Assembly (NCBI RefSeq): GCF_014117425.1
Contig: NZ_CP059725.1
Location: 2,046,001-2,110,000 of the forward strand
Length of the DNA stretch: 64,000 nucleotides
Direction: 5' to 3'
From: Bartonella sp. HY038
Lineage (GTDB): Bacteria; Pseudomonadota; Alphaproteobacteria; Rhizobiales; Rhizobiaceae
Part shown: positions 17,960-27,206 of the stretch, one piece after another
Layout of the letters: each line of letters opens with the position of its first letter
Numbering within the stretch: position 1 is the stretch's first letter
The notes under the pieces: model-generated
Told to the model about the DNA's origin: nothing
The model's input: the letters and a program-made list of their open reading frames with translations, nothing else
The model's database searches: none
Made by a program: the position numbers and the translations under genes

Positions 17960-18321
17960 ATAATCAATGTGCATGACTTTTATAAAGCTGCCTTTTGATT
18001 TGGTAGAAGCTGTAAATTAACTTCGTGTGCGGTTCATTAAAGATAGATTCCACAAAGATCAAGCAAAAAATTGATATTTTACCAATATTTTTTACATAAG
18101 CACAAATTGCATGAGTTTTTGGAAAAAATCCGCCTATTGGCATAAATTTTACTTAACCTTCTCATATTAACAAGCATCTTCACGAAATAAGGATAATTTT
18201 ATAAAAATACACTTTTAAATCTAGAATGTATACAAATCTACTTTTTTGACAAATTGTGCTAACATACTTTAAAAATTTAATCTTATATCGATTTAGCGCT
18301 GCCCGAACAAAAGGATAAATC
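17960..18321. other. Non-coding AT-rich interval after tRNA-Ala
   Basis: No convincing gene, repeat or terminator. Its end carries an AAGGA ribosome site (18311-18315) for the broken gene that follows. Confidence 0.5.
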
Positions 18322-18875
18322 ATGACCGAAGAAAAAATTTCAATCCATGTTAGGGGCTTAAGTGTAGAAGACAGAGAAAAAAAATTACGATTTGATGCAA
18401 AAAACATTATCAAAAATACGTTTCTCAAAAAATAAAGCTCATTATACAACTTCTAGTTTTTATACCCGTTATTGTTATCATTGGCTTAATATTTTCAAAA
18501 GAACTTGGCGTCAGCAAAATCCCTTATACAATTGAATCTTCTATTATTTATTTTCTATTTGGCATTAATATAGGTATTTTATTATATTCAATGGCATGTA
18601 AAGCTGCAGCTAACTGCCAATACAAAAATTTCTATGCAGATAATCCAGAGGCACAAAATGGCTACCAACTTATTCTTGATAAAACACAATTACAGATAAA
18701 ATCTGACTGGAACACTACAATTACTAACTATAATCAAATTAGCGAATGCATCAAGCTCACTGATGAAATTTGGTTGATAAATTTTAGAAATCAAACATTC
18801 ATTTGGATATATATTAACGAACTCGGCGATGAAGAAACGACGAAACAGGTAAAACAGTGGCTTGGAATTGCGTAA
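18322..18875 (+). pseudogene. YcxB-like small membrane protein, split by a one-base frameshift
   Basis: A good ribosome site and ATG open a frame (MTEEKISIHVRGLSVEDREK...) that stops after 37 codons, immediately past a run of six A (18427-18432). In the -1 frame the reading continues without a stop to 18875 through two hydrophobic helices (IIQLLVFIPVIVIIGLIF and IIYFLFGINIGILL). A soluble tail rich in Tyr/Asn/Trp follows, ending KQWLGIA. The joined product of about 184 residues resembles YcxB-like proteins (N-terminal polar part, two TM helices, PH-like tail). Adding one A to the run would restore it. Real mutation, read error or -1 recoding cannot be separated here. Confidence 0.6.
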
Positions 18876-19033
18876 AACAAATATTTAATACCCAATAGAG
18901 TTAAATTCAAAAGACATTTAACAATGTTTAATGAAAAGCCTTGCCACTCAGGAAACGTTTCCATATATCCTAGTACACAAATGGCTAAACAAGCCGTAAA
19001 ACTTTAATACTCATTTTCAATTGGAAAAATATC

Positions 19034-20158
19034 ATGTCCGCACTTAACCAAGACATTGTTCTTTCGCATTTACGCGCCGTTAAAGGGCCCGATTTTGAAA
19101 GTGATATTGTAAGCCTTGGCTTGGTATCCGAAATTTTTATTGCTGATAAAAAAGTATTTTTCTCAATTAATGTACCGGCTAACCGTGCAGAAGAGTTGGA
19201 ACCCTTACGGCTTGCCGCTGAAAAAACCGTTTTAGCGATTGACGGGGTAAAATCCGCAATTGTCACCCTTACTGCTGAAAAGCGTGCGGGCGACCATTCG
19301 GGCGAAGTAAAACGCCCAACCAAGCCAATTGTGCAAAAATCCACACCTGCGAGTAGTCCCCCCCATAAAAGTTCTGATATTCCGCCGCGCACCCCCATCC
19401 CCGGCGTTAAACACGTAATTGCCGTTGCATCTGGCAAGGGCGGCGTTGGCAAGTCAACAACGGCAATTAACTTAGCCCTTGCATTAATGGAACAAGGATT
19501 AAATGTCGGAATTATGGATGGCGACATTTATGGTCCATCATTACCGCGTTTGACCGCAATATATGACAAGCCAGAAGCGGTTGAAGGTAAAAAATTGTTA
19601 CCGCTTGAAAAATATAATTTAAAATTAATGTCGATGGGATTTCTTGTTAGTGAAGATACACCAATGGTTTGGCGTGGACCAATGGTCATGTCTGCTATCA
19701 CCCAAATGCTGCGCGATGTGCTATGGGCACCCCTTGATGTATTGGTTGTTGATATGCCGCCAGGCACTGGTGACGCCCAACTTACCCTTGCCCAACAAGT
19801 GCAATTATCAGGTGCAGTTATTGTATCAACCCCGCAAGACCTTGCACTAATTGATGCGCGTAAGGGTATTGAAATGTTTAGTAAAGTAGGAATTCCTATT
19901 TTAGGAATCATTGAAAATATGAGTTATTTTATAGCGCCCGACACTGGTAAACGATATGATATTTTCGGCCATGGCGGTGCAAGACAAGAAGCTGAAAAAC
20001 GCAAATTGACATTCCTTGGCGAAATTCCGCTAGATCCCGACATTCGTGTCAGTGGTGATGATGGCAAACCAATTATTTTGGCAAGCCCAAATGGTGCTCA
20101 TGCAGCAGCTTATCGTAACATTGCGGAAACCATATCTGCGAAACTTCAGCTTACATAG
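19034..20158 (+). CDS. apbC: Mrp/ApbC-type iron-sulfur carrier ATPase
   Basis: A 374-residue P-loop ATPase that loads or carries Fe-S clusters. An N-terminal MIP18/DUF59-like domain (1-85) is joined by a Pro/Ser-rich linker to the MinD-like ATPase with deviant Walker A GKGGVGKS (134-141), MDGDIYGPSLPR and DMPPGTGDAQLT. Where many Mrp proteins have ENMSYFxCPxC, this one has ENMSYFIAPDTGKRYDIFGHGGA with no cysteines, as I recall for the alphaproteobacterial version. The cluster-binding Cys pair is therefore absent at that position. Confidence 0.93.
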   Translation: MSALNQDIVLSHLRAVKGPDFESDIVSLGLVSEIFIADKKVFFSINVPANRAEELEPLRLAAEKTVLAIDGVKSAIVTLTAEKRAGDHSGEVKRPTKPIVQKSTPASSPPHKSSDIPPRTPIPGVKHVIAVASGKGGVGKSTTAINLALALMEQGLNVGIMDGDIYGPSLPRLTAIYDKPEAVEGKKLLPLEKYNLKLMSMGFLVSEDTPMVWRGPMVMSAITQMLRDVLWAPLDVLVVDMPPGTGDAQLTLAQQVQLSGAVIVSTPQDLALIDARKGIEMFSKVGIPILGIIENMSYFIAPDTGKRYDIFGHGGARQEAEKRKLTFLGEIPLDPDIRVSGDDGKPIILASPNGAHAAAYRNIAETISAKLQLT

Positions 20159-20219
20159 CTTTTCATTTCAAAAAAAATGTGCTAATGAGGCATATTGTCA
20201 ATTTTTATGGGTGTCGTTT

Positions 20220-20408
20220 ATGGCTCTGGAAGATATCAAGGCAGAGATAGCAATATTGCTTCAAGATATGGTGAATCAACCTCAAGATAAGCACCAATTA
20301 GCCGAGCAATTGCAAGAAAAGCTAAATATCATGAAGGCTGAAGGCCTACCCCTTCCTGAAGATCTAGTAGCTCTTGAAGAAGAGCTTGCAAATGGAAAAA
20401 GGAACTAG
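20220..20408 (+). CDS. Small conserved-looking protein of unknown function
   Basis: A 62-residue acidic helical protein (starts MALEDIKAEIAILLQDM, ends ELANGKRN). No signal peptide and no known motif. A longer frame opens inside apbC, but the product starting at 20220 is preferred because the upstream part just overlaps apbC in another frame. It sits 61 bases after apbC and nine bases before the lytic transglycosylase gene, so it is probably co-transcribed with the latter. Function unknown. Confidence 0.6.
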   Translation: MALEDIKAEIAILLQDMVNQPQDKHQLAEQLQEKLNIMKAEGLPLPEDLVALEEELANGKRN

Positions 20409-20417
20409 GGTTAAGCC

Positions 20418-21191
20418 ATGAAGACTAGCATCAAAACTTTTTTACCAGTTGCTTTTATTTTATCTGCTGCAGCACTTACAGGCTGTAATTCTGTTGATAA
20501 AACACTTACAAGTTCAATTACTCCACAAGCGATTGCAGCAAATTCAGTATCTCCCAAAGCGGTTTCTCGTCTTGGAACCAGTATGACACCATTAGGCTAC
20601 AGCCAATTTAACCTTGTACGGTTAGATGAGCAATATCGCCAAATTGAGCAATCAAAGCAAAAAACATCATTGCTTGGTTACAGCAAGATTGAAACATCAT
20701 CAAATGCAGCAAGCGCTGTTTTGACTACGCCAAAGGTAACAAGAGTTAACACGGCAAATCTTGGTCCACGGGTTAAAACCACTTACCACCTTCCTAATGC
20801 AACTGCTGAGGTTGAGCAGCTGATTGGTCAATATGCCAGTGCCTACAATGTTCCTGAGCGCCTTGTTCGCCGGGTTGTTTTACGTGAAAGTGGCGGCAAT
20901 CCACAAGCAAGAAATGGCCCTTACTGGGGCTTGATGCAGATTTCGCACCCAACGGCACAAAGCATGGGCTATAGTGGTCATGCACAGGGTCTTTTAGACG
21001 CTGAGACCAATCTGCGTTATGCAGTAAAATATCTTGCCGGTGCTTATCTTGTTGCGGACGGTGATGAGTCACGCGCTGTACGTCTTTATGCACGTGGTTT
21101 TTATTATGATGCCAAAGCAAAAGGCGTATTAGAGCATACTGGCTTACGCCCTGGCCCATTATCCATTGCAACAGCTTATAGCGCGCAATAA
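20418..21191 (+). CDS. Lipoprotein lytic transglycosylase (SLT domain)
   Basis: A 257-residue outer-membrane or periplasmic murein-cleaving enzyme. The signal peptide ends in lipobox LTGC (Cys23). A low-complexity linker leads to an SLT domain from about residue 130, with catalytic Glu157 in LRESGGNPQA, then YWGLMQI and NLRYAVKYLAGAY. It cuts the MurNAc-GlcNAc bond to give 1,6-anhydro-muropeptides. A strong terminator follows. Confidence 0.92.
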   Translation: MKTSIKTFLPVAFILSAAALTGCNSVDKTLTSSITPQAIAANSVSPKAVSRLGTSMTPLGYSQFNLVRLDEQYRQIEQSKQKTSLLGYSKIETSSNAASAVLTTPKVTRVNTANLGPRVKTTYHLPNATAEVEQLIGQYASAYNVPERLVRRVVLRESGGNPQARNGPYWGLMQISHPTAQSMGYSGHAQGLLDAETNLRYAVKYLAGAYLVADGDESRAVRLYARGFYYDAKAKGVLEHTGLRPGPLSIATAYSAQ

Positions 21192-21210
21192 TTTTAAAAG
21201 TTTGCATTTT

Positions 21211-21247
21211 AAAGCCCCCTTTATGTTTTCATAAAGGGGGCTTTTTT
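21211..21247 (+). terminator. Strong rho-independent terminator
   Basis: A 15-bp stem AAAGCCCCCTTTATG / CATAAAGGGGGCTTT with a four-base loop and a T-run. It lies between the convergent transglycosylase and PheC-like genes. Confidence 0.92.
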
Positions 21248-21267
21248 ATGGGCTAAATTAACTTTAA

Positions 21268-22041
21268 CTATTCACTTTGCCACTCTTTAGCAAAGCCTTT
21301 ATATTCGCCATTATTTTTGGTAATGTGCAGCCATTGATCGACATAGTTTTTCCAAACAATATCATTTCTTGGTAGCATATAGCCCTTTTCGGCAAAGGTG
21401 AGTTGCTGTTCAGGATTTACCGGACAAAGGGTTGGATAAAAGCGCTTTTGATATAAGATTTCCGAAATATCAGTAATCATGACATCGGCTTTATTATCAA
21501 CAAGGTTTTGGAAAATAATATTATTGTCATGGAAAAGTTCAAGCTGTGCTTTTGGCATATATTTGCGAACATATTTTTCATTTGTGCCACCGGCTGGCTC
21601 AATCGCACGTACATGTGGCTGATTTAACTGCTCAACAGTTGCGTATTTTTCAACCTCCTCGCATCGCACAAAGGGTACTTTACCATCAACACCAAGAGCA
21701 TCAGAGAAAGCAACCTTTTGTTGGCGTTCTAATGAAATGGAAATGCCGCCCATAGCGATATCACATTTACCGGCTAAAAAATCAGGCATGAGCTCTTTCC
21801 AAGTGGTGGGAACAAATACCACCTTGGCATCAAGGCTAGCAGCTAATGAGCGTGCCATATCAACATCGATACCCGTATAATCACCATTTTCTTTTAAAAA
21901 AGTATAGGGTTTATAATCACCTGTTGTGCACACACGCAGTGTCTTATTTTCCAATACATGATCGAGGTGCGATGGGCTTTCTGCCCATGCAGACAATGGA
22001 CACAAAGCAGATGCAAGTAATATTAATAATATTTTTTTCAA
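21268..22041 (-). CDS. pheC: PheC-like periplasmic protein (cyclohexadienyl dehydratase or amino-acid-binding protein)
   Basis: A 257-residue exported protein with a signal peptide (cleavage near SAWAES) and a type-2 binding-protein fold. The segments RVCTTGDYKPYTF, GIDVDMARSLA, DIAMGGISISLERQQKVAFS, GGTNEKYVRKYM, PTLCPVNPEQQLTFAEKGYMLPR and YVDQWLH match my memory of periplasmic cyclohexadienyl dehydratase, which makes phenylpyruvate from prephenate or phenylalanine from arogenate. That enzyme evolved from amino-acid binding proteins, so a pure binding role cannot be excluded. No permease genes are adjacent on this strand, favouring the enzyme. Confidence 0.65.
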   Translation of the reverse strand: MKKILLILLASALCPLSAWAESPSHLDHVLENKTLRVCTTGDYKPYTFLKENGDYTGIDVDMARSLAASLDAKVVFVPTTWKELMPDFLAGKCDIAMGGISISLERQQKVAFSDALGVDGKVPFVRCEEVEKYATVEQLNQPHVRAIEPAGGTNEKYVRKYMPKAQLELFHDNNIIFQNLVDNKADVMITDISEILYQKRFYPTLCPVNPEQQLTFAEKGYMLPRNDIVWKNYVDQWLHITKNNGEYKGFAKEWQSE

Positions 22042-22474
22042 GGAAACCTCCTTTTTGCCGCACTTTTTAAAATAAAAGAAGCCATAATTACCATAACAAT
22101 ATTTATTGGCAATGTGATTTCATTTTTTAAATATCGATTTATAATCTTCTAACTGCAAGTAAAATGTAAACTACCAATAATTTTACTAATCCACTCAAAA
22201 AACTATTTACATAAATTTGGCACTTTTTTGCGATTTTGCACAAATTGACTGTTAAATTTTATAATTTTATGCGTAATATTTATAATAATTTGATATTTTT
22301 TACTAATATTTTTTATTTTATAAAAGAAGGGAAATTGATTACGACGAATGTTTTGCTAAGGGATTTCTCGTAAAGACCAAATTGGAGATTTTGCAAAACA
22401 TACGCGCTAATACCAGTGATAACACTGGCACTAAAAGATCAATAATTGGGTTTATTAAGTATCGAGGAGCTATA
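22042..22474. other. AT-rich divergent regulatory interval upstream of ornithine cyclodeaminase
   Basis: About 430 bases of very AT-rich DNA between divergent genes. A possible promoter towards the cyclodeaminase is TTGACT (22245-22250), 17 bases, TATGCG (22268-22273). Richness in A/T tracts would suit Lrp-type binding, but no clear repeat is seen. A frame running into the next gene from 22382 has no ribosome site. Confidence 0.4.
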
Positions 22475-23524
22475 ATGAACAAAACAACCCCTTCTACCAA
22501 AGCACTTGTTCCTTTTGTAAGCGTTGACCATATGATGCAGTTGGTGCATCACATTGGAATCGAAACATTTCTAATAGAGTTATGCGCTGTAATTGAAGAG
22601 GACTTTAAACGCTGGGAAATTTTCGACAAAACTCCACGCATTGCAAGCCATTCGGATGAAGGTGTCATTGAGCTCATGCCTACCTCTGATGGCGATATTT
22701 ATGGTTTTAAATATGTCAATGGCCACCCTAAAAATACCAAGGAAGGCTTACAAACTGTAACTGGTTTTGGTTTGCTTGCTGATGTCGCAACTGGTTATCC
22801 GGTTCTTTTCACTGAAATGACCCTTTTAACAGCGTTACGCACTGCTGCAACTTCAGCTCTTGCAACACGCTACCTTGCGCCAAAAGACGCTAAAACACTG
22901 GCGATGATTGGCAATGGTGCGCAGTCAGAGTTTCAGGCTCTTGCTCTTAAAGCAATTTGTGGCATTGAAAATATTCATCTTTATGATATTGACCCCTTGG
23001 CCACTCAAAAAGCATTTAACAATTTGAAAAATAGCGGACTAAATATCGTTGCCTGTGATAGCGCCCAAAAGGCAATTGAAGGCGCGGAAGTTATCACCAC
23101 CTGCACGGCTGATAAGCAATATGCCACAATTCTAACTGATAATATGGTGGGTGAAGGCATTCACATTAACGCTATTGGAGGTGATTGTCCGGGTAAAACT
23201 GAATTGCATAAGGATATATTGCTGCGGGCTGATACATTTGTCGAATATCCGCCACAAACTCGTGTTGAAGGTGAAATTCAACAAATGCCGGCAGATTACC
23301 CAGTAACTGAATTATGGCAAGTCCTAACCGGCCAAGCAAAAGGGCGCACAGATAAACGCCAAATTACACTTTTTGATAGTGTTGGCTTTGCAATTGAAGA
23401 TTTTTCAGCACTTCGCTACATCCATGCTAAAATCAAGGATACAGAATTTTTCGAAGAACTTGATATTCTTGCAGACCCAGATGATCCACGTGACCTATTT
23501 GGCATGTTACAACGCGCCCATTAG
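22475..23524 (+). CDS. ocd: Ornithine cyclodeaminase
   Basis: Converts L-ornithine to L-proline and ammonia with an internal NAD cofactor. The 349-residue protein has FKYVNGHPKN (substrate-contacting Lys region), LLTALRTAATSA (conserved Arg), a Rossmann motif AMIGNGAQSEFQ, and INAIGGDCPGK with the likely catalytic Asp. The start at 22475 is set by GAGGAG six bases upstream. It is followed by a citrulline hydrolase gene, together forming a citrulline-ornithine-proline route. Confidence 0.93.
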   Translation: MNKTTPSTKALVPFVSVDHMMQLVHHIGIETFLIELCAVIEEDFKRWEIFDKTPRIASHSDEGVIELMPTSDGDIYGFKYVNGHPKNTKEGLQTVTGFGLLADVATGYPVLFTEMTLLTALRTAATSALATRYLAPKDAKTLAMIGNGAQSEFQALALKAICGIENIHLYDIDPLATQKAFNNLKNSGLNIVACDSAQKAIEGAEVITTCTADKQYATILTDNMVGEGIHINAIGGDCPGKTELHKDILLRADTFVEYPPQTRVEGEIQQMPADYPVTELWQVLTGQAKGRTDKRQITLFDSVGFAIEDFSALRYIHAKIKDTEFFEELDILADPDDPRDLFGMLQRAH

Positions 23525-23672
23525 CAACTGAATATTGAATGAAATACGGCCTTGTAAACTAAAAGCATAAATAAACTTGACATGGTTATAAGGCCTTAAA
23601 CTTCCATATGCCAATTGCTGTTACAAATTAAATAAATTCCTAAAAATAATACATTCATTTGGAGGATGCGAC

Positions 23673-24605
23673 ATGGCTCGCAAACAATCTTTTTCTGTTC
23701 AAGCACCTGCCGCTGTTGTTATGATCCGCCCTCATCACTTCACGGTGAATACAGAAACCGCTACCGATAATAGTTTTCAGATCAATGTGCCTTTAAGCGA
23801 ACAGTTAGCGCCCACCGCCTATAATGAGATTACAAAGGCGGTAGAGCAATTATTGGCCGTTGGAATTGGCGTACATCTTTATGAAGACGAAAGTAAAAAA
23901 ACCCCAGATTCAGTTTTTCCAAATAACTGGTTTTCGACCCATGCGGGTGGTTATATTGCTATTTATCCAATGAAAGCACCAAACCGCAGGCTTGAACGCC
24001 GTTACGATATCATCGAGGATTTAAAGCGCAATTTTCGTGTACAAGAAGTAATTGATTATTCTGGACTAGAACCTGATGGGCTTTTCCTTGAAGGAACCGG
24101 CGCGATGGTTCTTGATCATATCGACCGCGTTGCATATGCGGTTAAATCAGATCGTACCGATCCAATTGCACTTGAACGCTTTTGCACCCAATTTAACTTT
24201 GAACCAATGACTTTTGATGCGGTTGATAAAAACAATACACCAATTTATCATACCAATGTACTTATGTGTATTGCAACCGAATTTGTTATGATTGGTTTAG
24301 ATATGATTTCAAATAAAGCGAGAGCTCAAGAAATCATTTCGCGTTTCGAACAATCTGGCCGTAAGATTATAAATCTAACTTCAGAACAAATACACCAATT
24401 TGCAGGCAATGCCATTGAGCTAAAAGGAAAAGATGGACGTTACCTTGCATTATCTGGTACCGCTTATCGCTCCTTAACGCCTAATCAAATTGCAATTATT
24501 GAAGAAAGTGCAACGCCAATTGTTTTAGAAATCCCAACAATTGAACAAGCTGGTGGTTCAGTACGCTGTACAATTGCGGGCATACACCTATCCTCACGGT
24601 TCTAA
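23673..24605 (+). CDS. ctlX: CtlX-type citrulline hydrolase (arginine deiminase-related)
   Basis: A 310-residue guanidino-modifying-fold enzyme. The segments PDSVFPNNWFSTH (78-90), LEGTGAMVLDH (Glu140 region), YHTNVLM (His193) and GGSVRCTIAG (Cys299) give the expected catalytic Glu/His/Cys set. The pattern matches CtlX, which hydrolyses citrulline to ornithine. It follows ornithine cyclodeaminase on the same strand with its own GGAGG ribosome site, so its product would feed that enzyme. Arginine or dimethylarginine as substrate remains possible. Confidence 0.85.
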   Translation: MARKQSFSVQAPAAVVMIRPHHFTVNTETATDNSFQINVPLSEQLAPTAYNEITKAVEQLLAVGIGVHLYEDESKKTPDSVFPNNWFSTHAGGYIAIYPMKAPNRRLERRYDIIEDLKRNFRVQEVIDYSGLEPDGLFLEGTGAMVLDHIDRVAYAVKSDRTDPIALERFCTQFNFEPMTFDAVDKNNTPIYHTNVLMCIATEFVMIGLDMISNKARAQEIISRFEQSGRKIINLTSEQIHQFAGNAIELKGKDGRYLALSGTAYRSLTPNQIAIIEESATPIVLEIPTIEQAGGSVRCTIAGIHLSSRF

Positions 24606-24912
24606 TCAGTATTGCCCCAATAAATTGGGTGTTTTATATAAAATATCGCAGTTATATTGACGGCTGACCCTAGCTTTTAAAAAAAGTTTTCAGTAAATCT
24701 GAAGTGGTAAAAAACAACTACCACTTCAGCCAACAAAGCCCAGCAAAAGAACGACTTATTCATTGAAATGAAAGGTTACAACAATAGCTATCATCAACGC
24801 TGTCGTAAAGCTCAAATTGCTGTATCCCCTTCTCGCTTAACTCCCTTTTATAAATCAAAAGTGTATATTTTTGCGATTTAATAGGCTGTTTCTTTAACTT
24901 AATGGATTAACA
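24606..24912. other. Intergenic region between ctlX and the Lrp gene
   Basis: Convergent spacer of about 300 bases. It holds one strong hairpin (24699-24729) and nothing else recognised. Confidence 0.5.
24699..24729. terminator. Hairpin between convergent genes
   Basis: A perfect 11-bp stem CTGAAGTGGTA / TACCACTTCAG with a nine-base loop. No T-run follows on either strand, so it is a weak or rho-assisted terminator. Confidence 0.5.
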
Positions 24913-25329
24913 TTAAGCCGGGCCAAGAATAATAAATGTCTCACTTTTAGCAACACCATCGATAGAACGTATTGTTGAAATCACGTCATTTAGTTCAACA
25001 ATATTAGATACTTCAACAATTGCAATAATATCCCATTTACCATTAGTGTTATAAACATCAAGTAAGCCTGGTGTGCGTTTTATTCGGGCGATAATATGTT
25101 TGGTTGACGGACTATTAATTTCTATGACCATAAATGCGCGAATACGTTTTTCATCGACATCATCTTTTAATTTTATTGTAAAGCCTTTGATATCGCCATT
25201 GTCTATTAAGCGGTCAAGCCGCTTTTGCGCAGTTGCGCGAGCGACACCTAACAGCTGAGCGAGCTGTGGAATTGAAGCACGTCCATTTATTTTTAACTCG
25301 GCAATTAATTTACGATCTAACTCATCCAT
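24913..25329 (-). CDS. Lrp/AsnC family transcriptional regulator
   Basis: A 138-residue regulator. An N-terminal winged helix (LDRKLIAELKINGRASIPQLAQLLGVARATAQKRLDRLIDNGDIKGF) is followed by a RAM ligand-binding domain (residues about 62-136, with GKWDIIAIVEV). It is divergent from the amino-acid importer genes and next to ctlX/ocd, so it probably controls this block in response to an amino acid such as ornithine or arginine. The regulon is inference from position. Confidence 0.92.
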   Translation of the reverse strand: MDELDRKLIAELKINGRASIPQLAQLLGVARATAQKRLDRLIDNGDIKGFTIKLKDDVDEKRIRAFMVIEINSPSTKHIIARIKRTPGLLDVYNTNGKWDIIAIVEVSNIVELNDVISTIRSIDGVAKSETFIILGPA

Positions 25330-25500
25330 AATGTTACTTTTTCGCCAATTTTCTACCTAAAAAGGCAATATATGGCAAAAATAGGCATTTTGCACTCTAT
25401 TATTTTACAGAAAAATAAACCAATATATACTTTTATACTGCCAATAAAGGGACAATAATGCATTAAAAATTTCGGTACTTGTTTATAAATGGAGGAAATT

Positions 25501-26274
25501 ATGAACATAAAAAAAATTGCCGTAATGAGCTTATCTTTACTCATCCCATTCTTAAGCTTAAATATCAGCCATGCTGACGAACTTGATAAGATCAAGTCAA
25601 ATGGTGTTATGAAAATTGCCGCATCTGGCGTTTTTCCGCCATTTAGTTTTGTGGATACGAATAATAATGTAGTTGGCTTTGATATTGATATTGCCAATGA
25701 AATTGCTAAGCGCCTTGATGTAAAATCTGAAATTGTTACAACACCATTTGATGGTATTATAGCTGGTTTGGTTACCGGCCGCTATAATGCAGTTATTGGT
25801 TCCATGGCAATAACCGAGGAACGCAAAAAGGCAGTTGATTTTGTTGGCCCTTATTACCGTTCAGGTATTGGCATTTTTGTCAAAGAGGGATCGGCTTATA
25901 AAACACTTTCATCTCTTGAAGGAAAAAATGTTGGAGCAATTTTAGGGGAAACCTCTGAAAAATGGGCGCGCGAACAAAATAAATTCAACCTTCGTACCTA
26001 TAAAGGCTTGCCTGAAATGTTGATCGACTTAAACTCAGGTCGTGTTGATGCAATAATATCTGATGATATAGTTGTTTATGTCGCAATCAAGAATAATGAC
26101 GCAAAAATAGTTCAGATTGAAGATGACAACCTACCAAAGTTCGATATTGGCATGGCCATCCGCAAAAAGAACCCCGATCTTGCGGCTGCCATGAAAAAGG
26201 CACTTGATGATATGATGGCCGATGGCACCTATGAAGCTATTTCAAAAAAATGGGTTGGTACTGATATCCGTTAA
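25501..26274 (+). CDS. Polar amino-acid ABC importer binding protein
   Basis: A 257-residue periplasmic protein with a signal peptide (cleavage near SHADEL) and family-3 binding-protein motifs: GVFPPFSFVD, VGFDIDIANEIAKRL, GLVTGRYNAVIGSMAITEERKKAVDF and GRVDAIISDD. The ATG at 25501 is fixed by GGAGG eight bases upstream. It leads a block with two permease genes and an ATPase. Likely ligands are arginine, ornithine or citrulline, judging from the flanking catabolic genes. Confidence 0.9.
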   Translation: MNIKKIAVMSLSLLIPFLSLNISHADELDKIKSNGVMKIAASGVFPPFSFVDTNNNVVGFDIDIANEIAKRLDVKSEIVTTPFDGIIAGLVTGRYNAVIGSMAITEERKKAVDFVGPYYRSGIGIFVKEGSAYKTLSSLEGKNVGAILGETSEKWAREQNKFNLRTYKGLPEMLIDLNSGRVDAIISDDIVVYVAIKNNDAKIVQIEDDNLPKFDIGMAIRKKNPDLAAAMKKALDDMMADGTYEAISKKWVGTDIR

Positions 26275-26398
26275 GCTAAGTCGTGGCAATGGTGTTTTTC
26301 CATATAATTTAGTCGTCCAAAAGGCTACCAGATGATAGTTGGAAGCTGGTTAACAACTGATATTGACGGCTAATTTAAGCGTTTTGTAAAGCATAGCA

Positions 26399-26440
26399 AA
26401 GAGCACTTTTTTGTTTGAGCTTAATCTAAAGTGCTCTTAT
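26399..26440 (+). terminator. Terminator after the amino-acid binding protein gene
   Basis: An 11-bp stem AAGAGCACTTT / AAAGTGCTCTT closes an 18-base loop and runs into a short T-rich tail. It sits between the binding protein gene and the permease genes, so the former can be made in excess. Confidence 0.7.
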
Positions 26441-26542
26441 TTAAAATCTTGTAAAATATGCAATTTTGTTGCGCTTATGCGATGATGTTACAAGCTGCGC
26501 CGCTGTTTAATTTCCAATTATTTCATGTGTTAGTGAGGTGTC

Positions 26543-27206
26543 ATGGATTTTGATCTTATTGCACAATTATTGCCATTTACCGTCCAAGCCGGTTGGATAA
26601 CCATACAACTAGCGTTTGTCTCTTTAGCAATTGGCCTATGTGTTGCCTTTGTTGTGGCTGCCTTGCGGTCCTCCAAACATATTTTAATTTGGCCTTTGGC
26701 AGCATTTTATGTCAGCATCATGCGCGGTACGCCACTTTTGATCCAAATTTTTCTTGTATATTATGGTGCCTTTGCTTTTGGATTTGATACTACACCGTTT
26801 TTTGCTGCAACCTTAACAATGGGTTTTAATATTGGTGCTTATATGTCTGAAGGCATCAGAGGGGCAATACAATCGGTTGATAAAGGCCAATATGAAGCGG
26901 CACGAGCACTGGGTTTTGGCAAAATACGCACTTTATTTTATCATTCCGCAAGCAGCAACAGTTATGATCCGGACGATTGAAATAAATACTATTATATTGA
27001 CAAAAAGTACAGCTCTTGCCTCTACGATCGGCGTTATTGAGCTTACCTATACAGCCCAAAGATTTGTAACTTCCAATTCTGGCAATTCATTTGAGATATT
27101 TGGTTTAGCAGCAATTGCCTATATCATAATTTTAAGTGCAATTCTCCAGCTATTTCAGTTACTTATTTCTGCATTCAATAAAACCAAAATAAGTGGAGCA
27201 TCCTGA
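26543..27206 (+). pseudogene. Amino-acid ABC importer permease, frameshifted as read
   Basis: The first frame encodes a normal HisM/GlnP-type permease start (LPFTVQAGWITIQLAFVS, MRGTPLLIQIFLVYYG, EGIRGAIQSVDKGQYEAARALGFGK), then garbles to a stop at 26980. The second frame supplies the missing end (FIIPQAATVMIRTIEINTIILTKSTALAS...) up to 27206. The frames cross at a TTTT run at 26936-26939; removing one T gives an uninterrupted permease of about 220 residues. It lies between the binding protein and an intact second permease. If real, the importer would lack one subunit; a read error in the homopolymer is equally possible. Confidence 0.8.

Noticed and set aside
17735..17974. 79-codon minus-strand frame reading GAIAQLGERLHGMQEVSGS
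   Set aside because: It is the translation of the tRNA-Ala gene on the same strand; a familiar false gene.
18180..18449. 89-codon minus-strand frame opposite the split YcxB-like gene
   Set aside because: Lies antisense to the better supported plus-strand gene and has no recognisable features.
20794..21207. 137-codon minus-strand frame opposite the lytic transglycosylase
   Set aside because: His/Gln-rich shadow translation overlapping a gene with clear catalytic motifs.
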